DNA of 42,255 bases from Crenothrix sp. D3 (GCA_002134785.1 MBQZ01000022.1:1-42255); one strand, 5' to 3'. Positions 8,406 through 17,374 are shown, counted from the first letter of the stretch. Numbers and translations: made by a program. Notes: a model not told the origin generated them from the letters alone.

Positions 8406-9191
8406 TTAAGGAAGTAAAAAATGTTCTAAAACAATAATGGATTGCATAAAGCCGATACCTATAGCGAGAATGGCGGTTTGCCCAAAGACATGGCGCAATG
8501 TGGAATGTTCATGTAAGGCGGGCATCATGTCGGTGGTGGCGATATAAATAAAGCCACCTGCGGCAATCGGCAGTAAAAACACTAACGATGATTCGGCTAT
8601 TTGACTGAGTATAAGGGTGAAAACAGCACCTAGCACTACACTCAGCGAGCCGTAAAAGTTATACAGCACGGCTTTTTTCGGCGCAAAGCCGCCGTAGATT
8701 AACGCGCCGACATCGCCGATTTCCTGCGGTATTTCGTGGGCAATAATGGCAAATGTAGTGGTTGCGCCAATCACGGGATCAACTAAAAAACTCCCTGCGA
8801 TTAAAATGCCATCGACAAAATTATGAATGGCATCACCCACTAAATTCATTTTTGCCATCGGACGAATGGCGTTTTTTTCGTGATTGGTAAAATCAAAATC
8901 ATGGTCATGTCGCCAACGCACCACTTTTTCCAGCACGAAAAAAATAACCACGCCCAACAACACCATTAAACACACGGTTGAGATTGAGCCTTGACGGGCA
9001 ACCGCGTCAGGAATCAAGTGAATAAAGGCATCGCCCAATAACACCCCAACCGCCAAGGCAACGAGGTACGGGATCAGGCGTTGTAACCGTTCGGGTTGTA
9101 TCCATAAGACGAATAAACCACTGAACGAGCATAAACTCACCAGCAAACTTGCGGTAATTGCACCCGCATAAACCTCAAATGCAAGTGTCAT
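8406..9191 (-). CDS. ZIP-family zinc (metal) permease
   Basis: This is an inner-membrane transporter of about 261 residues and about eight hydrophobic helices. It carries the ZIP signatures: NLVGDAIHNFVDGILIAGS in helix 4 (HNFxDG) and IAHEIPQEIGD in helix 5 (HExPxExGD). A histidine-rich cytoplasmic loop (RWRHDHDFDF) separates helices 3 and 4. ZIP proteins bring Zn2+ or related ions into the cytoplasm. I chose the ATG at 9191, one base after the zigA stop; an alternative at 9221 would overlap zigA by 29 bases. Its position directly behind zigA and its Zur operator indicates induction by zinc shortage. Confidence 0.92.
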   Translation of the reverse strand: MTLAFEVYAGAITASLLVSLCSFSGLFVLWIQPERLQRLIPYLVALAVGVLLGDAFIHLIPDAVARQGSISTVCLMVLLGVVIFFVLEKVVRWRHDHDFDFTNHEKNAIRPMAKMNLVGDAIHNFVDGILIAGSFLVDPVIGATTTFAIIAHEIPQEIGDVGALIYGGFAPKKAVLYNFYGSLSVVLGAVFTLILSQIAESSLVFLLPIAAGGFIYIATTDMMPALHEHSTLRHVFGQTAILAIGIGFMQSIIVLEHFLLP

Positions 9192-9192
9192 G

Positions 9193-10518
9193 TCAACTGC
9201 GAGAAGCGGTTGATGACGCATGAATCACAACCAAAGTCGCCGCTGTGTAGACATTAAAATGCTTCAACGGACTTGTTAGTGTGTCAATGAAGGTGTATTT
9301 CATATTGTCTCCTTCGATTTCTTCTATAAACCACACAGGAAAATCATCACGATAACCTTGCCAAACCGTTGTACCAGCAGCTAATTCGGCATCGGTCAAT
9401 AAACAGGCGTTCAATTGTGCAATGGCTTGATCCTGATTGATATTCTGCCCGATAAAGACCAGTTCCTGTCGGCAATCACCAAACGGTGGTTGCCAGTTAG
9501 CGCGTATATCAGCGGCGTGTTCAGGCGACCATTCGCTTTCGGGTACAGAAGCCCACCAGCGACCCGCGCAACCGTGCTGCATCGTGCCACCTGCTTGTGA
9601 CCACGAACCGACCCATTCAGGGCGTGATGCTAACCAAAAGAAGCCTTTCGAGCGCAATAACGTACCGTTTTCCCAGTCATCACGGTGCAGATAATCATAA
9701 AAACGGGCTGGATGAAACGGACGGCGTGCTTGATAAATAAAGCTGCTGATGCCGTATTCTTCGGTTTCAGGGATGTGCGTACCGCGTAATTCTTGCAGCC
9801 AACCTGCCGCCTGTTCTGCTTTGGCAAAATCAAAGCGTTGGGTATTCAGCAGTTCGGCTAAGGGTGCGTTGCCCATTACCATCGGAATAATCAGCGCGTC
9901 TCGATTAAGGTTGGTCAAAATCGCGGTTAAGTTATCCAGATCATCACGGCTGATTAAATCGACTTTGGAAATTAACAGCACATTACTGAATTCAATTTGC
10001 TCTACTAATAAATCGGCAATATTGCGTTCGTCTTCTTCGCCTAATTCGGCGTTAATGTCTTTCAGTGATTGGGCTTCCAAATAATCCCGCATAAAATTAA
10101 CCGCATCGACCACGGTCACCAGCGTATCCAAACGGGCAATATCCGATAAACTCACACCGTCTTCATCGCGAAACGTAAAAGTTTCCGCAATCGGTAACGG
10201 CTCGGCAATGCCTGTTGATTCAATTAATACATAATCAAACCGCCGTTCTTTTGCCAATTGCGCCACTTCAATGAGCAAATCTTCACGCAAGTTGCAGCAA
10301 ATACAGCCGTTGCTCATTTCAATCAATTTTTCTTCAGTGCGATTTAAGGTCATTTCATTTTTGATCAGCGCGGCATCAATATTGATTTCGCTCATATCAT
10401 TGACAATAACGGCGATTTTTAAACCGTCCCGATTGGCAAGAATGTGATTCAGTAACGTGGTTTTACCCGCACCTAAAAAACCAGACAGGACGGTAACAGG
10501 AAGTAAAATTGAGGACAT
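9193..10518 (-). CDS. zigA: ZigA/YciC-type COG0523 zinc metallochaperone GTPase, first of three
   Basis: This GTPase of about 441 residues has Walker [10 protein letters not shown], metal motif [20 protein letters not shown] and ISKVDL. Its long C-terminal domain contains [23 protein letters not shown] and [13 protein letters not shown], a layout typical of the ZigA/YciC subgroup rather than the short CobW proteins. ZigA proteins are made under zinc limitation and supply zinc to essential enzymes. The ATG at 10518 ([14 protein letters not shown]) is chosen over 10566, because the family starts there and the upstream part would run through the Zur operator. Transcription should be repressed by Zur-Zn at 10547-10564. 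It is divergent from hemL. Confidence 0.9.
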   Translation of the reverse strand: MSSILLPVTVLSGFLGAGKTTLLNHILANRDGLKIAVIVNDMSEINIDAALIKNEMTLNRTEEKLIEMSNGCICCNLREDLLIEVAQLAKERRFDYVLIESTGIAEPLPIAETFTFRDEDGVSLSDIARLDTLVTVVDAVNFMRDYLEAQSLKDINAELGEEDERNIADLLVEQIEFSNVLLISKVDLISRDDLDNLTAILTNLNRDALIIPMVMGNAPLAELLNTQRFDFAKAEQAAGWLQELRGTHIPETEEYGISSFIYQARRPFHPARFYDYLHRDDWENGTLLRSKGFFWLASRPEWVGSWSQAGGTMQHGCAGRWWASVPESEWSPEHAADIRANWQPPFGDCRQELVFIGQNINQDQAIAQLNACLLTDAELAAGTTVWQGYRDDFPVWFIEEIEGDNMKYTFIDTLTSPLKHFNVYTAATLVVIHASSTASRS

Positions 10519-10546
10519 AGTATGTGTAATCAGCAGTGGAAATGAC

Positions 10547-10564
10547 GTTATGTTATAACATAAC
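10547..10564. promoter_or_regulatory. Putative Zur operator upstream of zigA
   Basis: GTTATGTTATAACATAAC is a perfect 18-bp palindrome. Extended on one side (10550-10568) it matches the gammaproteobacterial Zur box (ATGTTATA-N-TATAACATTT) with a single difference, from memory of that consensus. It lies 29-46 bases before the zigA ATG, where a repressor would cover the promoter. No comparable site was seen before the second COG0523 gene at 7657. Confidence 0.85.
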
Positions 10565-10667
10565 ATTTAATAATGACAATAATCAATGTCAGAATCTATC
10601 TAATATTTAGACAAGATTGTTGGGTTGCGCTAATCTGACACGTTTTTAATTACAACCTTAAAAAACC

Positions 10668-11951
10668 ATGATGACTGAAGCCACACGTTTATTTGACCTA
10701 GCCAAAACCGTTATTGCAGGCGGTGTTAACTCGCCAGTCCGCGCCTTTAATGGTGTAGGCGGTACACCTGTATTCATCGACCACGCCCACGGTGCGACCA
10801 TTGTCGATAGTTTCGGCAAACAATACATTGACTACGTTGGCTCATGGGGTCCGATGATATTAGGTCATGCCCATCCTGCCGTAATTACTGCTGTGAAAAC
10901 CGCCGCTGAAAAAGGCTTAAGTTTTGGCGCACCGACGGAAATAGAAACCACAATGGCGGCGCGTGTTTGTGAACTCATGCCCTCAATTGAATTAGTGCGC
11001 ATGGTCAGCTCAGGCACAGAAGCCACCATGAGCGCGATACGCTTGGCGAGAGGTTACACCCGCCGCGACAAAATTGTGAAATTTGAAGGCTGTTATCACG
11101 GGCATTCCGACTCCTTATTAGTCAAAGCAGGTTCTGGCACACTCACTTTAGGTGTACCCAGCTCTTTAGGTGTGCCTGCCGCAGTTGCTGCCGATACCAT
11201 CACGTTACCCTATAACGACAGCGATGCCGTTAAACAACTGTTCGCCGACATCGGTGAACAAATCGCCTGTATCATCGTTGAACCTGTCGCGGGTAATATG
11301 AACTGTGTGCCACCCGTTGCAGGATTTTTAGAAACCCTGCGCCAAGTCTGTGACGACTACCAAAGCGTGCTTATTTTTGATGAAGTGATGACAGGTTTTA
11401 GAGTCAGCTTGCAAGGTGCGCAAGGCGTGTACAACATCAACCCCGATTTAACCACGCTGGGTAAAATCATCGGTGGCGGTATGCCTGTCGGTGCATTCGG
11501 CGGACGACGTGACATCATGGAATGCCTCGCACCTTTAGGCGGTGTCTATCAAGCGGGGACATTATCAGGTAATCCTGTGGCAATGGCAGCAGGTTTAAAA
11601 ACCTTAGAACTGATTGCTCAGCCTGATTTTTATACCGATTTAAGCGCGAAAACGGCGTTTTTATGTGATGGTTTAACGCAACGCGCCCAACAAGCAGGCA
11701 TAGGTTTCACCACCAACCGAGTCGGCGCAATGTTCGGCTTATTCTTTAGCGAAGAAACCAAAGTTTCCAGCTTCGCCCAAGTCATGCAATGCGACCAAGC
11801 CCGTTTCAAACGTTTTTTCCACGCCATGTTAGACGCAGGTATCTATCTTGCACCGTCCGCCTTTGAAGCAGGTTTTGTCTCAGCAGCGCACAGCGAGGCT
11901 GATTTACAACAAACGCTGGATGCTGCGGAGGTGGTTTTTAAGCAGTTGTAA
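10668..11951 (+). CDS. hemL: Glutamate-1-semialdehyde 2,1-aminomutase
   Basis: This 427-residue class-III PLP aminotransferase converts glutamate-1-semialdehyde to 5-aminolevulinate, the committed tetrapyrrole precursor. Recognisable segments are [15 protein letters not shown] at the N-terminus, [18 protein letters not shown] for cofactor binding, [11 protein letters not shown], and [11 protein letters not shown]. The PLP lysine lies in [16 protein letters not shown] (K266, or K265 if the second ATG at 10671 is used, matching K265 of the Escherichia coli enzyme). The length is standard. It is transcribed away from zigA. Tetrapyrrole synthesis also supplies cobalamin, but proximity to btuR is probably incidental. 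Confidence 0.97.
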   Translation: MMTEATRLFDLAKTVIAGGVNSPVRAFNGVGGTPVFIDHAHGATIVDSFGKQYIDYVGSWGPMILGHAHPAVITAVKTAAEKGLSFGAPTEIETTMAARVCELMPSIELVRMVSSGTEATMSAIRLARGYTRRDKIVKFEGCYHGHSDSLLVKAGSGTLTLGVPSSLGVPAAVAADTITLPYNDSDAVKQLFADIGEQIACIIVEPVAGNMNCVPPVAGFLETLRQVCDDYQSVLIFDEVMTGFRVSLQGAQGVYNINPDLTTLGKIIGGGMPVGAFGGRRDIMECLAPLGGVYQAGTLSGNPVAMAAGLKTLELIAQPDFYTDLSAKTAFLCDGLTQRAQQAGIGFTTNRVGAMFGLFFSEETKVSSFAQVMQCDQARFKRFFHAMLDAGIYLAPSAFEAGFVSAAHSEADLQQTLDAAEVVFKQL

Positions 11952-11976
11952 TCGTAAGTTGGGTTTAGGGTAATAC

Positions 11977-12492
11977 TTAATGAACTGTATCGGGCATCAA
12001 CTCATCGTAAATACTGTCCAACAAGCGTGTTACCATAAATAATAGGTTGTAGGTGATGCCGCCAGCTACTTGCTGAGCGTTGCTTTTACCCGCTGTATCG
12101 TGAATTACAAGCCCAATATATTCCAGTAATTCGATTTGAGCTTGATTTTTTAAGTCAACTTGCCCATTCTCATTAACTTGGGTTTGGGCTTTTATATCGC
12201 CTTCCATCGCAGTCATTTTTTGATGTAACCATTGTGAAGTGACAACATTGGCGGGCAATTCGCCCAATACTCGCGTGTAAACATAGATAATGTCGAAACA
12301 AGTATCCATAAAGACCTGACACATTTGTTTGCTTTGTGATTCAATTGCCATCGGAAAACCTGCTAACAGCATTTGCCCAATGGCAGGCTGATCTTGACAA
12401 AATTTGCTCAGAAACGTACTTGCTTGTTCCTCTGTAAGACTTCTTGCCCGTTCAATACTATTAAAAACGTCTGCTTTTGATAAAATTCTCAT
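11977..12492 (-). CDS. Hypothetical soluble protein
   Basis: I do not recognise this family. From ATG 12492 the product is 171 residues; another ATG at 12495 is adjacent, and the frame runs open to 12537. It appears helical and soluble, with no signal peptide. The middle (CQVFMDTCFDIIYVYTRVLGELP) is moderately hydrophobic, and a polar stretch (DIKAQTQVNENGQVDLKNQ) interrupts it. It is convergent with hemL. Base composition resembles the neighbours, so there is no sign of recent transfer. Confidence 0.6.
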   Translation of the reverse strand: MRILSKADVFNSIERARSLTEEQASTFLSKFCQDQPAIGQMLLAGFPMAIESQSKQMCQVFMDTCFDIIYVYTRVLGELPANVVTSQWLHQKMTAMEGDIKAQTQVNENGQVDLKNQAQIELLEYIGLVIHDTAGKSNAQQVAGGITYNLLFMVTRLLDSIYDELMPDTVH

Positions 12493-12715
12493 CATGATTA
12501 TTCGCCGCTGTTTATAAAATTTTGCATGATATAACAAGCAAATTTGAATACCAAGTTTCCATAGCGCGTAAAGTGATATGAGGGACGAACCCCTCCCAAG
12601 CTAGGATTTGCCAAGTGTCTCGCAACACCACACCGTGTAAACTATAAAAAACCACGGTTTACCTATAAAATACCCCTCTTTTACTCACAAGCTCATAAAT
12701 CATAAGGAGTTCACT

Positions 12716-13126
12716 ATGAACCAACAAGACAGTATTACACTGGTGGAAAATTATTACACGGCGTTTAATGGCGGCGATATGGATACTTTTTTAAGTTTTC
12801 TCACCGATGATGTGATTCATGATATTAACCAAGGTAGACGGGAAATTGGTAAAGAAGCCTTCACGCAGTTTATGGCGTGTATGAACCATAACTATAAAGA
12901 ACAATTGGTGAATATGGTGATTATGGCAACCGCTGACGGCAGTCGTGCATCGGCTGAATTTGTGGTGTTAGGTGAATACTTAAGAACCGATGAAGGACTG
13001 CCCGAAGCACAAGGTCAAAAATATAAATTACCTGCGGGTGCGTTTTTTGATATTCGTGATGGTAAAGTGGCGCGTATAACTAATTACTACAACCTGCAAG
13101 ATTGGATTGCTCAAGTCGGCGGTTAA
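12716..13126 (+). CDS. SnoaL/NTF2-like (ketosteroid isomerase-like) protein
   Basis: This 136-residue single-domain protein has an NTF2-like cone-fold pattern. The N-terminal helix is VENYYTAFNGGDMDTFLSFLTDDVIHDINQGR, then a conserved Gly-Lys-Glu-Ala-Phe, beta strands with SRASAEFVVLGEY, and a closing strand FFDIRDGKVARITNYYN. Such proteins bind or isomerise small hydrophobic ligands, but the substrate is not predictable. A strong ribosome binding site (AAGGAG) precedes the ATG. It is upstream of, and in the same direction as, the mxaD-like genes, but a 64-base gap separates them, so co-transcription is only possible. Confidence 0.85.
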   Translation: MNQQDSITLVENYYTAFNGGDMDTFLSFLTDDVIHDINQGRREIGKEAFTQFMACMNHNYKEQLVNMVIMATADGSRASAEFVVLGEYLRTDEGLPEAQGQKYKLPAGAFFDIRDGKVARITNYYNLQDWIAQVGG

Positions 13127-13190
13127 TTGTGTTATTGTCGTGGCTTGGAGTCATCCACGCTATCCTGTTTTGTTTTACGAGGAATGAATT

Positions 13191-13745
13191 ATGAAAAAAT
13201 ATTTGGCGTTGCCCTTATTCTTGTTCAGCGCGTTTGCTTACGCACATGGCCCAGTTCGTCAAGATACTGATGAAACTATCACTATTAACGCGCCAGCGGA
13301 AAAAGTGTGGGGCATTATTCAAAATTATGGCGATATGTCATGGTTGCCACCTGTGAAAAGCACTGAGGTTAAAAGCGGTAATGAAAAAGGTGCGACGCGT
13401 GTATTAACGCTAAAAGACGGTGGCACGATTACCGAAGAATTGAAAAAATACGATGCTGCGAAAATGTCGTATTCGTACAAAATTACTGATATGAGTACCG
13501 CGAAAACCATTACTCATGCAGGCGCAGAAGAGAAAGTACCCGTTGTCCCTGTCGGCAACTATTCGGCAACGATTACCGTAGAAGCCCAAGGTGCGGCGAC
13601 TGCTGTACATTGGAAAGCAGGTTATTACCGCGCCTACACTAACAACAATCCACCTGAAGAAATGAATGAAGCCACTGCGAATGCAGCGATTAAAGGCATT
13701 TTCACCTCTGGTTTGAACAATCTAAAAGCGTTGGCTGAAAAATAA
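13191..13745 (+). CDS. MxaD-like periplasmic SRPBCC protein, copy 1
   Basis: This 184-residue protein has a cleavable signal peptide (MKKYLALPLFLFSAFAYA, then HGPVRQ) and an SRPBCC/START-like domain: ETITINAPAEKVWGIIQNYG, TRVLTLKDGGTITEEL, NYSATITVEAQG and GYYRAYTNNNPPEEMN. The order and motifs resemble MxaD, a periplasmic protein of methylotrophs that stimulates electron transfer between methanol dehydrogenase and its cytochrome c. A second copy lies 84 bases downstream, with a palindrome in the gap. No methanol dehydrogenase gene is in the window. The MxaD assignment is by recognised similarity; another SRPBCC role cannot be excluded. Confidence 0.8.
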   Translation: MKKYLALPLFLFSAFAYAHGPVRQDTDETITINAPAEKVWGIIQNYGDMSWLPPVKSTEVKSGNEKGATRVLTLKDGGTITEELKKYDAAKMSYSYKITDMSTAKTITHAGAEEKVPVVPVGNYSATITVEAQGAATAVHWKAGYYRAYTNNNPPEEMNEATANAAIKGIFTSGLNNLKALAEK

Positions 13746-13759
13746 GCCACTCATCAAAG

Positions 13760-13792
13760 AAACCTGTGAGGTTTTTAAAACCTCGCAGGTTT
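13760..13792. repeat. Palindromic element between the two mxaD-like genes
   Basis: AAACCTGTGAGGTTTT at 13760-13775 pairs with AAAACCTCGCAGGTTT at 13777-13792, with a single G-T wobble and a one-base centre. I recognise it as the kind of palindromic intergenic repeat common in many bacterial genomes. In transcript form it would be a 16-bp hairpin that could separate expression of the two genes. Confidence 0.8.
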
Positions 13793-13829
13793 GGATTCAC
13801 CCTATTTTCCTTACTTAAGAGATTAAATC

Positions 13830-14393
13830 ATGAAAAAATTTTTCCTACCGTTAACTGCTTTATTGTTATTTACTGGTTTAGCAAACGCGCATGGCCCTGT
13901 GCGTCAAGACACTGATGAAACCATCACCATCAATGCCCCCGCAGAAAAAGTCTGGGGTTTAATTAAAGATTTTGGTGATATTGCCGCATGGCATTCTGAC
14001 GTTTTCACTTCACCTGCTGAGGGCGGTAATTTGAAAGGTGGCAAACGCATATTGACGTTAAAAGACGGTAATACTGTCACAGAAGAACTGAAAAAATATG
14101 ACGAAGCCAATATGTCTTATTCATACAAAATTACCGATATGACTATTGTAAAAACTATTAACTATGCAGGCGTTGATGAAAAAGTCCCCGCGTTACCCGT
14201 GGCTAATTATTCTGCCACTATCACGGTTGCGCCTAAAGGTGATAACAGCGAAGTAACGTGGAAAGCAGGTTATTACCGCGCTTACACCAACAACAATCCA
14301 CCTGAAGAAATGAACGAAGCCACTGCTAATGCAGCCGTTAAATCATTTGTGATGACTGGTTTAATTGAACTGAAAAAATTAGCTGAGAAATAA
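13830..14393 (+). CDS. MxaD-like periplasmic SRPBCC protein, copy 2
   Basis: This 187-residue paralogue of the upstream gene has its own signal peptide (MKKFFLPLTALLLFTGLANA, then HGPVRQDTDE). The mature parts share long identical blocks with copy 1 (HGPVRQDTDETITINAPAEK, and YYRAYTNNNPPEEMNEATAN). They differ mainly at residues 49-66 (FGDIAAWHSDVFTSPAEGG against YGDMSWLPPVKSTEVKSGN), which would line the ligand or partner face. The duplication is therefore fairly recent or under strong constraint. The stop is 2 bases before the next ATG, so it forms a unit with the YVTN protein. A role at the periplasmic methanol-oxidation electron-transfer step is inferred from MxaD. Confidence 0.82.
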   Translation: MKKFFLPLTALLLFTGLANAHGPVRQDTDETITINAPAEKVWGLIKDFGDIAAWHSDVFTSPAEGGNLKGGKRILTLKDGNTVTEELKKYDEANMSYSYKITDMTIVKTINYAGVDEKVPALPVANYSATITVAPKGDNSEVTWKAGYYRAYTNNNPPEEMNEATANAAVKSFVMTGLIELKKLAEK

Positions 14394-14397
14394 AATT

Positions 14398-15357
14398 ATG
14401 TTCAGACTGAATCACCGTGTGGCAGTAATCGGGCTAACTTTGGCAATATCATCGACACCACTGACTGCCGCACCGTTTGCTTATATCAGCAACCAATTAG
14501 CAGACAGCGTGTCTATTATTGATCTCGCTACCAATAAAGTGGTGAACACGATTGCTGTGAGCGGCAAACCCGCAGGGGTCGCCGTATCGCCCAACGGTGA
14601 TAAAGTCTATATCAGCACCCCTGAAGCGCATGGTTTTGCGGTGTTAGATGCTAGAAAACAGCAACTATTAACCACCGTTAAAACCAGTGAGGGCGCGTTA
14701 GGCATCACTGTTGCCCCCGATGGTAAACGCGTGTACGTTGCGGATTGGTTCGTTAACACGGTGTCAGTGCTGGACACGGACAGTTTAGAACTTATTAAGA
14801 CGATTACCGTCGGTCAGTCACCGTCAGGGCTAGTGGTTAGCCCTGATAATCATTGGCTTTATGTGGCTAATCGTCTTGATAATTCAGTGTCACAGATTGA
14901 CACTGAAACGCTAACCGTTAAGAAAACGAGTCCTGTTGGTCAACATCCCTTTGGTTTAGCGATAGATTCAACAGGCACGCGTGTCTATGCCGTTAATGTT
15001 GAAAGTGATGATGTGACTGTGTTGGACACACCACACATGAAAACCATCACCACCATTAAAGTCGGCGCGTTACCTTACGCGGCAACCTTAGCCTTAAATG
15101 ACAGCCGCTTATTCGTTACCAACATGGATGACGGCACAGTGTCCGTGATTGATACCGACACCTTAACCAGCATCGGTTTAATTGAAGTCGGTGAAAAACC
15201 CGAAGGTATCGGCACACATACCGATGACCGTCATATTTATGTCGCCAACTGGTTTGATAAAAACGTCTCCGTAGTAGACGGCAAAACGCTACAAAAACAA
15301 GGAACGATTACCACTGCTCGTGGCAGTCGTGCGTTTGGACAATTTATTGCTAAATAA
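14398..15357 (+). CDS. Exported YVTN-family beta-propeller repeat protein
   Basis: This 319-residue protein has a signal peptide ending near TPLTAA. It is followed by about seven blades of the YVTN/NHL type: repeated VSVIDLATNKVVNTI, GKPAGVAVSPNGDKVYIS, VYVADWFVNTVSVLDTDS and similar units of about 41 residues. Such propellers are periplasmic binding or scaffold proteins with no conserved catalytic residue visible here. The ATG at 14398 is immediately downstream of the second mxaD-like gene, so the two are translated from one message. Beta-propeller proteins of this family are frequent in PQQ-alcohol-dehydrogenase gene sets, which fits a methanol-oxidation accessory role, but that is inference. 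Confidence 0.88.
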   Translation: MFRLNHRVAVIGLTLAISSTPLTAAPFAYISNQLADSVSIIDLATNKVVNTIAVSGKPAGVAVSPNGDKVYISTPEAHGFAVLDARKQQLLTTVKTSEGALGITVAPDGKRVYVADWFVNTVSVLDTDSLELIKTITVGQSPSGLVVSPDNHWLYVANRLDNSVSQIDTETLTVKKTSPVGQHPFGLAIDSTGTRVYAVNVESDDVTVLDTPHMKTITTIKVGALPYAATLALNDSRLFVTNMDDGTVSVIDTDTLTSIGLIEVGEKPEGIGTHTDDRHIYVANWFDKNVSVVDGKTLQKQGTITTARGSRAFGQFIAK

Positions 15358-15363
15358 AGAGGT

Positions 15364-15385
15364 AGGCGCGAATTTATTCGCGCCT
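15364..15385. repeat. 22-nt perfect palindrome after the YVTN gene
   Basis: AGGCGCGAAT, TT, ATTCGCGCCT forms a 10-bp GC-rich hairpin 7 bases after the stop codon. There is no T-run, so it is a weak terminator at best. It looks like another dispersed intergenic palindrome. Confidence 0.7.
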
Positions 15386-15468
15386 GTCATCACACGCCCA
15401 CTGTAAATATTTAGGCAACCACTTGTTTTGCTAAAATAGCCTCCCTCAAACACAAAAATATTAATCCC

Positions 15469-17112
15469 ATGATTCACCGTTTCGATTTCTTAGATAAACG
15501 CCACACCATTGCAGGAAACGGTTTTAATCGCTGGTTATTACCACCTGCGGCGTTAGCAATTCATTTATGTATCGGTATGGCGTATGGCTTCTCAGTATTT
15601 TGGTTGCCGTTATCAAAAGCGATAGGTATTAAAGAAAGTGTGAGTTGTGGCGCGGATATTGGCTTTTTTGCGGAATTATTTATCACCAGCTGTGATTGGA
15701 AAATCTCCACTTTAGGTTGGATGTACACACTATTTTTTGTGTTTTTAGGTTCATCGGCGGCAGTGTGGGGCGGTTGGTTGGAACACGTTGGCCCGCGTAA
15801 AGCAGGCGTGGTCAGTGCCTTATGCTGGTGTGGCGGAATGTTATTGTCGGCATTAGGCATTTATACCCACCAATTCTGGATGATGTTATTAGGTTCGGGT
15901 GTCATTGGCGGTATCGGTTTAGGCTTGGGTTATATTTCCCCTGTTTCGACGCTGATTAAATGGTTTCCCGACAAGCGCGGCATGGCAACAGGCATGGCGA
16001 TTATGGGTTTTGGCGGTGGCGCGATGATAGGCTCACCGTTAGCCGCATTATTAATGAAAACCTTTGCCACTGAAACCGATGTTGGTGTCATGCAAACCTT
16101 TATCGTCATGGCGTTGATTTATTTTGTCTTCATGATGGCAGGCGCGTTAGGTTATCGCATTCCCGCGACAGGTTGGCAACCCCAAGGATGGACACCACCC
16201 GCTAAGCAACTGAATAACACCATGATTACGCCCCATCATGTTCATGTGAAAAACGTCTTTAAAATCAAACAATTTTGGTTATTATGGGCGGTGTTGTGCA
16301 TGAATGTCAGCGCGGGCATTGGCGTGATTGGAATGTCATCACCGATGTTGCAAGAAGTCTTTGGCGGGCAATTAATCGGCGTTGCCAAAACCTACAGCGA
16401 ACTCGATAAAACCCAACTCGCCGCCATTGCAGGCATTGCCGCAGGTTTCACTGCCTTATTAAGTTTATTTAATATCGGCGGGCGATTCTTTTGGGCAAGT
16501 TTATCTGACAAGCTGGGACGCAAAATAACCTTCTTCACGTTTTTTGTCTTAGGTGGTTTGTTATATCTCAGCGTTCCTAGCAGTGCAATGCTGGGTAATA
16601 CACCGTTATTTGTCGCGGCATTGTGCATTATTTTAAGTATGTACGGCGGCGGTTTTGCCACCGTCCCTGCGTATTTAGCCGACTTATTCGGTACGCAAAT
16701 GGTCGGCGCAATACACGGACGCTTATTAACCGCGTGGGCAACCGCAGGTATCTTAGGCCCTGTGATTGTTAATTATATGCGTGACTACCAACTCAGTCTC
16801 GGCATACCGCGAGAACAAGTGTATAACCAAACCATGCTGATTTTAGCGGGCTTATTAGTTATTGGATTCGTGTGTAATTTACTCATTCGCCCCGTCGCCG
16901 ATAAATGGTTTATGACCACCGATGAATTAGCCGAAGAAAAACGCCTAACACACGACAGAATTCATAATGAAGAAGTTGAAATTGGCTCAGCGATTGAAGT
17001 AGATACCCACACCCATCTCGCTACAGTCTATTTAGCGTGGGCATTAGTCGGTGCGCCCTTGGCGTGGGGTGTTTATAAAACCTTGATGAATGTTAGTAAG
17101 TTTTTTGTTTGA
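15469..17112 (+). CDS. OFA-family (oxalate/formate) MFS transporter
   Basis: This 547-residue inner-membrane protein has about 12 hydrophobic segments plus an extra C-terminal helix (TVYLAWALVGAPLAWGVYKTL). Signatures of the OFA group are GGIGLGLGYISPVSTLIKWF, FPDKRGMATGMAIMGFGGGA, NIGGRFFWASLSDKLGRK and MYGGGFATVPAYLADLFG. The family exchanges or co-transports oxalate, formate and other small monocarboxylates. Formate is the end product of the C1 route represented here by fhcA, so formate export or uptake is a reasonable but unproven substrate. It is about 110 bases after the beta-propeller gene, in the same direction. Confidence 0.9.
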   Translation: MIHRFDFLDKRHTIAGNGFNRWLLPPAALAIHLCIGMAYGFSVFWLPLSKAIGIKESVSCGADIGFFAELFITSCDWKISTLGWMYTLFFVFLGSSAAVWGGWLEHVGPRKAGVVSALCWCGGMLLSALGIYTHQFWMMLLGSGVIGGIGLGLGYISPVSTLIKWFPDKRGMATGMAIMGFGGGAMIGSPLAALLMKTFATETDVGVMQTFIVMALIYFVFMMAGALGYRIPATGWQPQGWTPPAKQLNNTMITPHHVHVKNVFKIKQFWLLWAVLCMNVSAGIGVIGMSSPMLQEVFGGQLIGVAKTYSELDKTQLAAIAGIAAGFTALLSLFNIGGRFFWASLSDKLGRKITFFTFFVLGGLLYLSVPSSAMLGNTPLFVAALCIILSMYGGGFATVPAYLADLFGTQMVGAIHGRLLTAWATAGILGPVIVNYMRDYQLSLGIPREQVYNQTMLILAGLLVIGFVCNLLIRPVADKWFMTTDELAEEKRLTHDRIHNEEVEIGSAIEVDTHTHLATVYLAWALVGAPLAWGVYKTLMNVSKFFV

Positions 17113-17179
17113 GTTCGTTCGTACAGAACAGAAACAGCCACGCATTCCGTTACACTCTATGTCTTGTTAGGAGTTTGAA

Positions 17180-17374
17180 ATGATAAAAATGAGTGAAAAA
17201 AATGAATCCCGCCTTGCGAATTTAGCCGCTATGATGGGCAAATCGGTGGATGATTTTATTGAGATATTACTAGAAAATTATCAAGATGAGCTGGATGTAA
17301 AAGAAGCCGAGCAAGCATTAAAAGAATCAGGTGGTATTTCTTTATCGGAGTTAAAAAATAAATATGGCTTATGA
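17180..17374 (+). CDS. Antitoxin of a RelE/ParE-type toxin-antitoxin pair
   Basis: This 64-residue protein has an N-terminal ribbon-helix-helix-like segment (NESRLANLAAMMGKSVDDFIEILLEN) and an acidic C-terminus (ELDVKEAEQALKESGGISL) of the kind that wraps the toxin. A ribosome binding site (TAGGAG) sits 6 bases before the ATG. The gene overlaps the toxin start by 11 bases. By analogy with known modules it represses its own promoter. Confidence 0.82.
   Translation: MIKMSEKNESRLANLAAMMGKSVDDFIEILLENYQDELDVKEAEQALKESGGISLSELKNKYGL

Noticed and set aside
9437-9694. Open frame opposite zigA, and other long frames opposite COG0523 genes
   Set aside because: They are antisense shadows of conserved genes, with no family features or ribosome binding site.
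10518-10566. Longer zigA start at 10566
   Set aside because: It would place coding sequence over the Zur operator, and the GTPase family begins at the later ATG.
12540-12715. Short inverted repeats (GAGGG/CCCTC, GTAAAC/GTTTAC) in the gap before the NTF2-like gene
   Set aside because: The stems are too short and irregular to support a defined element.
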